Below are positions 56,044 to 64,000 of a stretch of DNA of 64,000 bases, one piece after another (within the stretch, counting starts at the first letter, position 1; each line of letters opens with the position of its first letter). The translations under genes were made by a program, and so were the position numbers. Source of the stretch: Phreatobacter sp. (GTDB taxonomy: Bacteria; Pseudomonadota; Alphaproteobacteria; Rhizobiales; Phreatobacteraceae); NCBI RefSeq assembly GCF_027532945.1, contig NZ_JAPZTZ010000005.1, positions 62,001-126,000 of the forward strand, in the 5' to 3' direction. The notes below the pieces were generated by a model. The model was not told the DNA's origin. It worked only from the letters and a program-made list of their open reading frames with translations, and did no database searches.

Positions 56044-56430
56044 ATGGACAGGCAGCGCATACTCATCGTCGAGGATGATCCGTTCATCGCCATGGATATC
56101 GAGGCCGCTGTCCTCGACGACCTCGGCGACGCGACGGAGGTCATCGTCGTCGACAGTCTTCGCGAGGCGCAGAGCCTTGCCGAGGCTGATCTCGACTGCG
56201 CCCTCCTCGACGTCGACGTGGTCGGCGGCAAGACCTTCGACGTGGCCCTGAAGCTGCGCGCCCGCGGCACGCCCTTCGCATTCGTCTCGGGATCGCTGCC
56301 GTCGGACCTGCCGGAGGAACTGGCCGGGACGGTCTTCGTCCCCAAGCCTTTCCATTCCCGCGACATCATCGGCTTCGTCACGCGTGCCCTGAAGGCCGGT
56401 TCCGTCGGCTCGTCGGGCAGTGCCAGCTGA
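56044..56430 (+). CDS. Single-domain response regulator
   Basis: A 128-aa receiver with no output domain. Acidic pocket E10/D11/D12, phosphoacceptor D56 (ALLDVDVVGG), S82 and K101 (VPKPFHSRDI) are in place. In Alphaproteobacteria such regulators often share HWE kinases with PhyR and tune GSR activity. The frame is open from a GTG at 55978, but the ATG at 56044 starts the receiver fold. Neither start has a strong ribosome site. Confidence 0.85.
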   Translation: MDRQRILIVEDDPFIAMDIEAAVLDDLGDATEVIVVDSLREAQSLAEADLDCALLDVDVVGGKTFDVALKLRARGTPFAFVSGSLPSDLPEELAGTVFVPKPFHSRDIIGFVTRALKAGSVGSSGSAS

Positions 56431-56448
56431 GGCTTAAGGCTCTCGCCG

Positions 56449-57108
56449 TCAGCCCAGCAGCGTTGACCGGTGTGCCCGCTCGGCGGCGAGCCTGATGGCG
56501 GCCGGCACCGGCTCGATCACCGGAACCCCCACCTGACCCGCGATCTCACGCGCCGCCACGGCGAGCGGTCCGCCACCGATGACGATGGCCTTGGCGCCGT
56601 TGTCGTGGACGGCCCGGCGGCAGGCGGCGAGCAGCGCCGTCACCAGCCCCTTGCGGTCGGCCATGACCTGGTGCGCGTCGCCGGGGGTGAGCACCGTGCC
56701 GAGGAAGCGGTCGGCATGGCCATAGGCCATGGCCCGCTCGGCGATGCTGTCCACGAGGTCGGCGGTGGTGGTGACCACAGCGAAATCGCCATGGGCGGCC
56801 GCCTCCGCCATGCCCGCCTCGGCGATGCCGGTGACGGGGATGGCGACACTGCGCCGGAGCTCGGACACAGCCGGGTCGCCGAAGGCGGCGACGATGAGGC
56901 CGTGATAGCCGAAGGGGGGCCGCGCCGCCATCAGCGCCAGCACCGCGTCATGGGCGATGGCGAGCTCGGTCGGCCCTGTGATGAGCGGCACGCCGAAGGG
57001 CGCCGAGATTCCGTCGATCTGCGCCTCGGGCATGGCCTCGCGCGCGATGCCGACCATCGCGGCGGTCGTCGCCTGGCTGGTGTTGGGATTGACGAGGAGG
57101 AAGCGCAT
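56449..57108 (-). CDS. Asp/Glu/hydantoin racemase family protein lacking both catalytic cysteines
   Basis: A 219-aa protein with the racemase fold: VNPNTSQATTAAMVG opening, ITGPTELAIAHDAV and the later GGGPLAVAAREIA region. True hydantoin and aspartate racemases use two Cys, in ACFGDP and LGCAG contexts; here these read AAFGDP (residue 75 Ala) and IGGGP (residue 179 Gly). It is therefore unlikely to be a two-base racemase. It may bind a ureide or hydantoin without isomerising it, or have another activity. It overlaps nothing and is five bases from the PuuE-like gene. Confidence 0.82.
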   Translation of the reverse strand: MRFLLVNPNTSQATTAAMVGIAREAMPEAQIDGISAPFGVPLITGPTELAIAHDAVLALMAARPPFGYHGLIVAAFGDPAVSELRRSVAIPVTGIAEAGMAEAAAHGDFAVVTTTADLVDSIAERAMAYGHADRFLGTVLTPGDAHQVMADRKGLVTALLAACRRAVHDNGAKAIVIGGGPLAVAAREIAGQVGVPVIEPVPAAIRLAAERAHRSTLLG

Positions 57109-57113
57109 GGGGG

Positions 57114-58055
57114 TCAGGCCGGGACGGAGGCGGCGAAGGAGCGGGCGATATCGGCGCGGGTGCCGACATAGATGCGGTCGCCGAGGGCGCGCAGCCGGTC
57201 GAGGGTCCGCGTCAGGGCGGCGAAGCGGCCGGGACGGCCGACGATGCGGAGGTGGAAGCCGAGATTGAGGAGCCGCGGGCGGCCGCGCTCGGCCTCGGCC
57301 AGCAGCACCTCCAGCGAATCTGCCACATAGGCAACCATGGCGTCGGCGGTGACGAAGCCGTTGGGGTGGAAGAACTTCATGTCATTGGCGTCGAGCGCAT
57401 AGGGCACCACCAGCAGCGGCCGCTCGCCCGACCGGTCCCAATAGGGCAGGTCGTCGTCGAAGGCGTTGGAGGTGTAGAGGAAGCCGCGTTCGACCAGCAG
57501 CCCGCGCGTCCAGTCGCTCTCTGCGCCCCGGCAGAAAAAGCCAACGGGGCGCGGCGCGCCGGCCGCCTGCATGACCGCGACGCAGCGGTCGAGGTCAGCG
57601 GCTTCGGCCTCGCGGCTGCGGTAGTCCGCATGGGGACGCCAGCGCCAGCCGTGGACAGCCGCCTCATGGCCATCGGCGACGAGGGCGGCGAGCAGCGCCG
57701 GCGAGCGCTCCACGGCCCGGCCGCAGCACAGCCAGGTGGCGGGGATGCCGCGCTCGCGCAGCGCCTCCAGGATGCGCCAGAAGCCGGCGCGGGTGCCATA
57801 GGCGAAGATCTGCTCCTGGCCCATGTCGCGGGTGCCGGGCTCGACGACGCTGACGACCTCGCCAATGCGCTCGCTCGCCGGGTCGCCGTCCCCGACCTGC
57901 CACTCCGCGCCTTCCTCGAGGTTGATATTCACGCTCACCGCAAGGCGCGCCCCGTTCGGCCAGGCAAGGCGCGGCCAGGCGCCACCATAGCCGACGAGGT
58001 CGCGCGCCGCGCCCGCGCCCCCGCTTTCCGCGGCGACCGTCATCTCCCCCGTCAT
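57114..58055 (-). CDS. Polysaccharide-deacetylase-family allantoinase-like protein (PuuE type), copy 1
   Basis: A 313-aa protein of the NodB/PuuE fold. The metal/active-site HGWRW motif is in DGHEAAVHGWRWRPHADYRS (in part) and later motifs CRGAESDWTRGL and RLLNLGFHLRIVGRPGR match PuuE-like proteins, which open the allantoin ring or act on related amides. GGGAGG is six bases before the ATG at 58055. It forms a two-gene unit with the racemase-family gene and is divergent from the ABC importer operon, which includes a second member. Confidence 0.85.
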   Translation of the reverse strand: MTGEMTVAAESGGAGAARDLVGYGGAWPRLAWPNGARLAVSVNINLEEGAEWQVGDGDPASERIGEVVSVVEPGTRDMGQEQIFAYGTRAGFWRILEALRERGIPATWLCCGRAVERSPALLAALVADGHEAAVHGWRWRPHADYRSREAEAADLDRCVAVMQAAGAPRPVGFFCRGAESDWTRGLLVERGFLYTSNAFDDDLPYWDRSGERPLLVVPYALDANDMKFFHPNGFVTADAMVAYVADSLEVLLAEAERGRPRLLNLGFHLRIVGRPGRFAALTRTLDRLRALGDRIYVGTRADIARSFAASVPA

Positions 58056-58387
58056 GCCTGCCTCCCTGGGGCCGTCCCCGCCAGGCGGCCAACCTGACGG
58101 CAGCAAGACATGTGCCGTTGGCCGGGCCCGCGGCGCCGCTGCGATGACAATTTAAGCAAGGGGAAAGTCTGTGCAAGGTCCTGACGTAAAAATAGGCAGA
58201 GTCCCTCCAGCGTGCGGCCATCTGGTCCAGGGGTCTTGGGCGCAGTCGGGAGGTCGCGTAGCAATTTTCACCTAGAGAGCCCCCCAAACGCCAGGGCACT
58301 GGGCGTTTCGGCCAAGGAGCGGGCAAGGCGACGCTTGGCATGGGCGTTGCTCACAAGAGCCCGACACATGCCGGAGCTCCTGCATAC
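58056..58387. other. 332-base divergent regulatory gap
   Basis: Between the PuuE-like/racemase-family pair (minus) and the ABC importer operon (plus). It contains a relatively AT-rich core at about 58139-58200 and no reliable ORF. I see no consensus -35/-10 pair or named operator, though this is where promoters for both units must be. No regulator gene is adjacent. Confidence 0.45.
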
Positions 58388-59491
58388 ATGGCCTCGCCAT
58401 CCACCCCCGCCGTGCCCGCAGCCCAGCCGCTGACGCTGGATGGCGTGACGCACAGCTACGGCACGGGCCTCGCCGTCGACAACGTCACGCTTGAGGTGAA
58501 GGGCGGCGAGCTCGTGGCGCTGCTCGGTCCGTCGGGCTGCGGCAAGACCACGCTTCTGCGCATCGTCGCCGGCTTCATCCAGCAGACCAACGGCAAGGTG
58601 GTGATTGGCGACCGTCCGATCGACGAGCTGCCGCCGAACCGCCGCGAGATCGGCATCGTCTTCCAGAACTACGCGCTCTTCCCCCACATGACCGTGGCGG
58701 AGAACATCGCCTATGGCCTCGCCGCCCGCGGAGAGAGCCGGGCCGTGCAGGCCGAGCGGGTGAAGGAAATGCTGGCGACGGTCCGCATGGAGGGCTTTGC
58801 CGAGCGCAAGCCGCGCCAGCTCTCCGGTGGTCAACAGCAGCGCGTGGCGCTGGCCCGCGCGCTGGCCATTCGCCCGCGCATCCTCCTTCTCGACGAGCCT
58901 TTCGCGGCCCTCGACAAGAACCTGCGCCTCGACATGCAGATCGAGATCAAGCGCCTGCAGCGGCAGTTCGCGCTCACCGCCATCATGGTCACCCATGACC
59001 AGGACGAGGCCATGTCGATTGCCGACCGCATCGCGGTCATGAGTCACGGTCATATCGAGCAGCTCGGCGCGCCGGCCGAGATCTACGACGATCCGGCGAC
59101 GCTCTTCGTCAACAACTTCATCGGCTCCAGCAACCTCTTGAAGGGGGCTGTCGAGGCCGTGGACGGCAGCGAGGCGCGCATCGCGCTGGCCTGCGGCGCC
59201 ACCTGGACCGTCCCCGCCCGCGGCCGCTTCGAACCCGGCGCCCCGGTCCTCGTTTCGGTGCGTCCCGAGCAGATGATGCTGGCCGATGCGGCAGCGCCCG
59301 ATCGCATTCCCGTCGACCTCAAGCTCAGCCTGCCCATCGGCGGCGCCCTCATCTACGATGTGGCGGCCCCCGGCGGCGAGCAGCTCAAGATCGCCGTGCC
59401 GCGCCGCCCCGGCATGGCCGCCAGCGCCCCCGGGACGGCCCATGCCGCCCTCGCGCCCCATGCGCGTCCCGCCCTTTTTCCCGTAGCCTGA
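58388..59491 (+). CDS. Spermidine/putrescine-type ABC transporter ATP-binding protein
   Basis: A 367-aa importer ATPase of the PotA class. Walker A is GPSGCGKTT at about 47-55, the signature LSGGQQQR and Walker B ILLLDEPFAALD follow, with a C-terminal TOBE domain (about 285-350). The first 16 residues of the longer frame are excluded. It is first in a five- or six-gene operon with a binding protein, two permeases, a PuuE-like enzyme and an NHL protein, which suggests a nitrogen-rich cargo. Confidence 0.93.
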   Translation: MASPSTPAVPAAQPLTLDGVTHSYGTGLAVDNVTLEVKGGELVALLGPSGCGKTTLLRIVAGFIQQTNGKVVIGDRPIDELPPNRREIGIVFQNYALFPHMTVAENIAYGLAARGESRAVQAERVKEMLATVRMEGFAERKPRQLSGGQQQRVALARALAIRPRILLLDEPFAALDKNLRLDMQIEIKRLQRQFALTAIMVTHDQDEAMSIADRIAVMSHGHIEQLGAPAEIYDDPATLFVNNFIGSSNLLKGAVEAVDGSEARIALACGATWTVPARGRFEPGAPVLVSVRPEQMMLADAAAPDRIPVDLKLSLPIGGALIYDVAAPGGEQLKIAVPRRPGMAASAPGTAHAALAPHARPALFPVA

Positions 59492-59513
59492 TCCCCGTTC
59501 CAAGGAGCCCCGC

Positions 59514-60542
59514 ATGACCAAGCTCACCCGTCGTGACGTCCTCGCCGGCGCCTCCGCCCTCGGCCTCGCGGGCCTCGCGCCCCGCGGCGCCAGCGCTTCC
59601 GGCAGCATGACCGCCGCCATCTATCCCGGCACCTGGGAGGAGGCCTATCGCGCCGTCGTCGCTCCCGCTCTGAAGAAGGCGTCCGGTGTCGATGTCGCCT
59701 TCGACTCGCTCTTCGCCGTCGACCAGGTGGCCAAGGTCCGCGCCGCCCGCGGCGTGCCGCCCTTCGATTGCTTCGTGCTCGATCCGGGCCCGGCCGCCGC
59801 CGCCCGCGCGGCGGGTCTGTTCGAGCCCGTCGACTCCTCCAAGCTGACCAACGCGCCGAAGGTGCCGGCCGGCCTCATCACCCGCGATGGCGTCACCTGC
59901 AACGCCCAGGTCGTCGGTATCGCCTACAATCCGAAGAAGTTCCCGACCGCCCCGAAGAGCTGGACCGACCTGTTCCAGTCGCCCTTCGTCGAGCGCCTCG
60001 GCCTCACCGGTTTCCAGACCACCTTCGGTACGGTCTCGCTCATCGAGATGTGCAAGGCCTTCGGCGGGTCCGAGGCCAATATGGAGCCGATCTTCACCGA
60101 GCTGAAGAAGGCGGTGTCCAAGGTGGCCGCGGTTGCCGCGCCGGCCGCCATGCCCGGCCTGTTCCAGCAGGGCCAGATCGACGTGATGTATACCAACACC
60201 AACACGGTCGCGATCCTGAAGGGCCGCGGCGTCGACATCGCCTTCGCCGCTCCCGCTTCCGGCGCCATCACCTTCCAGACGAAGCTGCACATCGTGAAGG
60301 GCGCGGAGAACGTCGCCAACGCCCACAAGTACATCGATGTCGCGATCTCGGCCGAGGTGCAGAACGCCCTGCAGCGCAGCCCCTACAACATGATCCCGAT
60401 CAACAAGGACGTGACCTACGTCGACACGCTGGACATCAAGTCCATCGACGAGCTCGCCAAGATGGTCACCCACGACTGGACCCGGATCAATCCGCAGCGT
60501 GCGGCCTGGATCGAGCGGTTCAACAAGGAAATCACGAAGTAA
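59514..60542 (+). CDS. Spermidine/putrescine-type ABC transporter substrate-binding protein
   Basis: A 342-aa periplasmic binding protein of the PotD/extracellular solute-binding class. The N-terminus TRRDVLAGASALGLAGLA is a twin-arginine signal. The mature part has YPGTWEEAYR, GVPPFDCFVLDPG and YNPKKFPTAPKSWTDLF, typical of this class. It delivers the cargo to the following two permeases. The cargo cannot be read from sequence; the operon's amidohydrolase-like enzymes point to a ureide or related compound. Confidence 0.92.
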   Translation: MTKLTRRDVLAGASALGLAGLAPRGASASGSMTAAIYPGTWEEAYRAVVAPALKKASGVDVAFDSLFAVDQVAKVRAARGVPPFDCFVLDPGPAAAARAAGLFEPVDSSKLTNAPKVPAGLITRDGVTCNAQVVGIAYNPKKFPTAPKSWTDLFQSPFVERLGLTGFQTTFGTVSLIEMCKAFGGSEANMEPIFTELKKAVSKVAAVAAPAAMPGLFQQGQIDVMYTNTNTVAILKGRGVDIAFAAPASGAITFQTKLHIVKGAENVANAHKYIDVAISAEVQNALQRSPYNMIPINKDVTYVDTLDIKSIDELAKMVTHDWTRINPQRAAWIERFNKEITK

Positions 60543-60552
60543 GGCGCCGCAC

Positions 60553-61419
60553 GTGGCCGCAGCCGCTGCAACGACGGGCGCCGCGCCCGCGGGGGACAAG
60601 GTCGACTGGCGTCTGGCGACGCCGCTCGGCCTGACCTATCTCGTCTTCTTCGCGGCGCCCTTCCTCATCCTGCTCGGCATCAGCTTCTATGCCGATGCCG
60701 AGCAGACGCGGCTGGGATTGGATAGCTGGCTCAAGTTCTACACCGACCGCTTCTACCTGAAGGTCATCTGGGACACGCTGAAGCTCGGCATCTTCGCCGT
60801 CATCGCCACGACCCTGCTCGCCTATCCGCTGGCTCTGGTCTATCGCGCCGCCTCGCCCACCTGGCAGCGGGTGCTGCTCTTCATCATCCTGATGCCGCTG
60901 CTCACCTCGGTGGTCATCCGCACCTTCGCCTGGATCGTCATCCTGGCGCGCGAGGGCGTGGTGAACCAGACGCTGATGGGCCTCGGCCTCACCGCCACCC
61001 CGCTCAACCTGCTGCAGACCGAACTCGGCCTCGTCATCGCGCTCACCCAGATCGAGATGCCGCTGATGCTGCTGCCGCTGCTCACCATCATGAACCAGAT
61101 GGACCAGAACCTGGTCGATGCGTCCCGGGCCCTCGGCGCGTCCAAGTGGCGGACCTTCTTCCGGGTCATCCTGCCTCTGACCCTTCCCGGCTGGATCGCC
61201 GGCGCGACCCTGGTCTTCGCCTCCGCCACCACCGCCTTCATCTCGCAGTCGGTGATCGGCGGCGCGCGGCTCGTCTACCTGCCCTCGCTGATCTGGCAGC
61301 AGTCCATGGTGGTCTATAACTGGCCCTTCGCCGCGGTCGCCTCGCTGACGCTGCTCTTCACCGTGCTCGCCGGCATCATGGCGCTGAGCTGGCTCGGCCG
61401 CTTCGCCCGGACCACCTGA
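60553..61419 (+). CDS. ABC transporter permease (PotB type)
   Basis: A 288-aa inner membrane permease with about six helices and the EAA-like loop DASRALGASKWRTFFRVILPLTLPG (in part) that contacts the ATPase. The start is a GTG at 60553 with AAGGCG upstream, ten bases after the binding-protein stop. It forms the translocation channel with the next gene product. Confidence 0.9.
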   Translation: MAAAAATTGAAPAGDKVDWRLATPLGLTYLVFFAAPFLILLGISFYADAEQTRLGLDSWLKFYTDRFYLKVIWDTLKLGIFAVIATTLLAYPLALVYRAASPTWQRVLLFIILMPLLTSVVIRTFAWIVILAREGVVNQTLMGLGLTATPLNLLQTELGLVIALTQIEMPLMLLPLLTIMNQMDQNLVDASRALGASKWRTFFRVILPLTLPGWIAGATLVFASATTAFISQSVIGGARLVYLPSLIWQQSMVVYNWPFAAVASLTLLFTVLAGIMALSWLGRFARTT

Positions 61420-61427
61420 GGCCCATC

Positions 61428-62249
61428 ATGTCGCAGCGCTCCACTCCGGCCGACGTCTCCTTCAACCTCACGGTCGGCGCCATCGCGATCGTTGCGATCC
61501 TCATCCTCATCGGCCCCGTGCTCATCGTCATCGCCACCTCCTTCACCACGACGCAGGCGCTGCGCTTCCCGCCGCCCGGCCTGTCGCTGCGCTGGTATGG
61601 CGAGCTCTTCGATCCCGTCCGCTCGGCGCCCATCCACACTGCCGCGCTCAACAGCGTCTGGGTCGCAGGCTGGGCGACCGTGATCGGCTCGGTGCTCTCC
61701 GTCCTTGCGGCCCTCGCCATCACCCGTGTCGCCCGGCCCTCGGCACGGGCGCTGGAGGCGAGCTTCCTGTCGCCCCTCGTCCTGCCGACGCTGTCCTATG
61801 GCCTTGCCGCGCTGATGTTTTTCTCGGTCATGGGCATTCGGCCCTCGCTGAACCTGCTCATCGCCGGCCACCTCGTGGTCATCGCGCCCTTCGTCTTCCG
61901 CACCACGCTGGCGAGCCTCACCCAGCTCGACCCGGCCCTGCTGGAAGCCTCGGCCAATCTTGGCGCCAGCCGCTTCTATTCCTTCCGCCGCATCACCCTG
62001 CCGCTCATCGCGCCGGGCATTGCCGCGGGCGCCTTCCTCGCCTTCATCGCCTCCATGGACAATGTGCCCGTCTCGCTCTTCCTCTCGACGGCGCGCACCT
62101 CCATGCTGCCCATCCGCATGTGGGGCATGATGGAATCGACGCTCGACGTGCGCATCGCGGCAATCGCCGGCGTGCTGATCGTCGCCACCCTCGTGCTCAT
62201 GGTGGTGATGGACCGGCTCACCGGCCTGACCCGCCGCATGAGCGCCTGA
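61428..62249 (+). CDS. ABC transporter permease (PotC type)
   Basis: A 273-aa permease with six predicted helices and the EAA-like loop EASANLGASRFYSFRRITLPLIAPG (in part). It begins eight bases after the previous permease and pairs with it. The SMDNVPVSLFLSTAR segment is characteristic of PotC-type proteins. Confidence 0.92.
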   Translation: MSQRSTPADVSFNLTVGAIAIVAILILIGPVLIVIATSFTTTQALRFPPPGLSLRWYGELFDPVRSAPIHTAALNSVWVAGWATVIGSVLSVLAALAITRVARPSARALEASFLSPLVLPTLSYGLAALMFFSVMGIRPSLNLLIAGHLVVIAPFVFRTTLASLTQLDPALLEASANLGASRFYSFRRITLPLIAPGIAAGAFLAFIASMDNVPVSLFLSTARTSMLPIRMWGMMESTLDVRIAAIAGVLIVATLVLMVVMDRLTGLTRRMSA

Positions 62250-62270
62250 CGCAGTCCCCGGAGCCCTGCC

Positions 62271-63182
62271 ATGACCGTTCCCTACGACCGCGACCTCATC
62301 GGCTACGGCGCCAACCCGCCCGATCCGAAATGGCCGAATGGCGCCCGCATCGCCATCAACTTCGTCATGAACTACGAGGAGGGATCGGAGCCCTCCGTGC
62401 AGGATGGCGAGGGCTTCACCGAGACGGCGCTGACCGAGTCGAGCAGCCTCAACATGCCGGTGAAGGGCCGCGACCTCGCGGGCGAGGGCATGTTCGCCTA
62501 TGGCAGCCGCGTCGGCTTCTGGCGGCTGATGCGCCTGTTCCAGGAGCGCGGCCTGCCGATGACCGTCTTCGGCTGCGCGCTCGCCATCGAGCGGAATCCA
62601 GAGGCTGCCCGCGCCATCCGCGACTCCGGCTTCGACGTCTGCTGCCACGGCTGGCGCTGGATCAAGCATTACGAGCTCGATGAGGCCGAGGAGCGCGAGC
62701 ACATCCGCAAGGCCGTCGCCTCCCTCAAGGCCACCGTCGGCGACCGCCCGCTCGGCTGGTACTGCCGCTATGGGCCGAGCGTGAACACCCGCAAGCTCGT
62801 GGTGGAGGAGGGCGGCTTCCTCTACGATTCCGACGCCTATGACGACGAACTGCCCTACTGGACGAAAGTCGACGGCAAGCCGCACCTCGTCGTGCCCTAT
62901 TCGCTCGTCAACAATGACGGCAAGTTCGGCACCGGCTTCTTCGCCACCTCCGGCGACTATTTCGAATGGCACAAGGACGCCTTCGACATGCTCTATGCCG
63001 AGGGGCGCACCCAGCCGAAGATGATGTCGGTGGGCCTGCACATGCGGCTCATCGGTCATCCCGCCCGCGCCGCCGGTCTTGCCCGCTTCCTCGACTATGT
63101 GCAGTCCCACGAGGGAGTGTGGGTGACAAGGCGCCTCGACATCGCGCAGCATTGGGCGAAGACCCATCCCTTCCAGGGGTGA
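62271..63182 (+). CDS. Polysaccharide-deacetylase-family allantoinase-like protein (PuuE type), copy 2
   Basis: A 303-aa paralogue of the 57114 gene with the same layout: NGARIAINFVMNYEEGSEPS opening, MFAYGSRVGFWRLMRLF, CCHGWRW active-site motif and a closing MSVGLHMRLIGHPARAAGLARFLDY (in part). It resembles PuuE allantoinases more closely than the first copy in its GSEPSVQDGEG segment. It begins 21 bases after the permease and is co-transcribed with the importer, so it probably acts on the imported cargo. Confidence 0.9.
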   Translation: MTVPYDRDLIGYGANPPDPKWPNGARIAINFVMNYEEGSEPSVQDGEGFTETALTESSSLNMPVKGRDLAGEGMFAYGSRVGFWRLMRLFQERGLPMTVFGCALAIERNPEAARAIRDSGFDVCCHGWRWIKHYELDEAEEREHIRKAVASLKATVGDRPLGWYCRYGPSVNTRKLVVEEGGFLYDSDAYDDELPYWTKVDGKPHLVVPYSLVNNDGKFGTGFFATSGDYFEWHKDAFDMLYAEGRTQPKMMSVGLHMRLIGHPARAAGLARFLDYVQSHEGVWVTRRLDIAQHWAKTHPFQG

Positions 63183-63206
63183 GTCTCCCGCCCACGAGGA
63201 TCACCG

Positions 63207-64000
63207 ATGCCCCATGAGCTCATCGTCGCGCTCGGCGACCGGACCTACCGCGTCGAGCGCCCCTTCGGCTCGTGGCCGACCAATACCGGCTTCGTCACCG
63301 ACGTAACCGTCGATCCGCGCGGCCATGTCTTCGTCATGCTGCGCCATGATCCCCTCGTGCACCCCGCCGATCCACGCGTCATCGAGCTCGATCCGGAGGG
63401 CCGCTACATCGCGGGATGGGGCGGCGAGGCCATTGCCGATTCCCACATGCTGACCGCGACGCCCTCGGGTCATCTCATCGCGGTGGACCGCGACATGCAC
63501 GAGGTCATCTGGTTCACCGCCTCCGGCGAGCGCGTCGGCCAGCTCGGCACCCGCGGCCGGCCGAACAGCCCCTTCAACCACCCGACCGATGTGGCCGTGG
63601 CCCCCTGGGGCGACATCTATGTCTCCGACGGCTATGGCGCGCCCCATGTCCACCGCTTCGGCTCGGACGGCCGCCACATCCAGACCTGGGGCGGCCACGG
63701 CTCGAATGACGGCGAGTTTGTCTGGCTCCATTCCATCTGGGCCTTCGCCGATGGCCGGGTCGTGGTCATCGATCGCACCTGGAACCGCGTCCAGGTCTTC
63801 GATGGTGAGGGCCGCTGGCTCGACAGCTGGTACGATTTCTACCAGCCGGTCGGCATCTGGGGCGATCCGGAAGGCAATGCCTATATCACCGATATGGTGC
63901 CGAGCCTCACCAAGGTCGCGCCCGATGGCACCCGCATCGGCCGCTGCCGGCCGATGCTCAACGGCGCCCATGGCCTCTGCGGCACGCCCACCGGCGACAT
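63207..64000 (+). CDS. NHL-repeat beta-propeller protein (partial, C-terminus outside window)
   Basis: The first 264 residues of a protein with NHL/SMP-30-like beta-propeller repeats, such as FNHPTDVAVAPWGDIYVSDGYG and HSIWAFADGRVVVIDRTWNRVQVFD (each in part). Peptidyl-amidoglycolate-lyase-like and other hydrolases share this fold; members are often beside ureide or amide catabolic genes. GAGGA is seven bases before the ATG at 63207, 24 bases after the PuuE-like gene. No signal peptide is seen. Confidence 0.82.
   Translation, partial: MPHELIVALGDRTYRVERPFGSWPTNTGFVTDVTVDPRGHVFVMLRHDPLVHPADPRVIELDPEGRYIAGWGGEAIADSHMLTATPSGHLIAVDRDMHEVIWFTASGERVGQLGTRGRPNSPFNHPTDVAVAPWGDIYVSDGYGAPHVHRFGSDGRHIQTWGGHGSNDGEFVWLHSIWAFADGRVVVIDRTWNRVQVFDGEGRWLDSWYDFYQPVGIWGDPEGNAYITDMVPSLTKVAPDGTRIGRCRPMLNGAHGLCGTPTGD

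Noticed and set aside
61314-63167. 617-codon antisense ORF over the permease and PuuE-like gene
   Set aside because: Shadow of two genes with intact motifs on the plus strand.

Overview
This 64 kb window is one contiguous, GC-rich stretch of an alphaproteobacterial chromosome, most likely Hyphomicrobiales/Rhizobiales. The marker genes point that way: aerobic cobaltochelatase CobS/CobT, a J-domain protein beside cobS, DUF2125 and DUF4167 proteins, a complete PhyR/NepR/EcfG general stress response (GSR) locus with many GGAAC-N16/17-(C/G)GTT promoters, and a perfect CtrA box. Codon use looks uniform. I see no rRNA, tRNA, insertion sequence, phage or CRISPR array. The genus cannot be fixed from the sequence alone.

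Layout. 1-9.1 kb: cobalamin (cobT, cut by the left edge, and cobS), a J-domain protein, a GST, ccmAB for cytochrome c maturation, aconitase acnA and a DUF1223 protein. 9.1-17.5 kb: a minus-strand nitrogen-scavenging operon with a GntR regulator, allophanate hydrolase split into two genes, a NitT/TauT-type ABC importer and an SDR. 17.5-26.8 kb: housekeeping genes chaC, a ubiH-type hydroxylase, a cold-shock gene, ubiG, lysC, ptsP, prfA and prmC. 26.9-45.4 kb: BI-1/YccA, ybbAP with divergent tesA, an aldo/keto reductase, DUF4167, leuB, an L,D-transpeptidase, an MhqO/MhqD-like pair with a LysR gene, a tandem GNAT protein, dapF and mtaB.

45.4-56.4 kb is the most interesting region. It holds the GSR core (phyK-ecfG-nepR divergent from phyR), a DUF4118 histidine kinase, a kinase remnant and a single-domain response regulator. 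Around these sit nine EcfG-type promoters. Apart from the nepR promoter, they precede DUF1328, PRC-barrel, two transglutaminase-like genes (one behind a terminator), a BclA-like exporter, three proteins of 27, 52 and 61 aa, and a candidate small RNA. Two of the promoters interlock on opposite strands over 27 bp. The whole block reads as a physically clustered stress regulon.

56.4-64 kb looks like uptake and breakdown of a nitrogen-rich ring compound or ureide. It has a racemase-family protein lacking both catalytic cysteines, two PuuE-type deacetylase/allantoinase proteins, a spermidine/putrescine-type ABC importer and an NHL-repeat protein cut by the right edge. Together with the allophanate operon it suggests an organism that lives on scarce organic nitrogen. 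The substrates are inferred, not shown.
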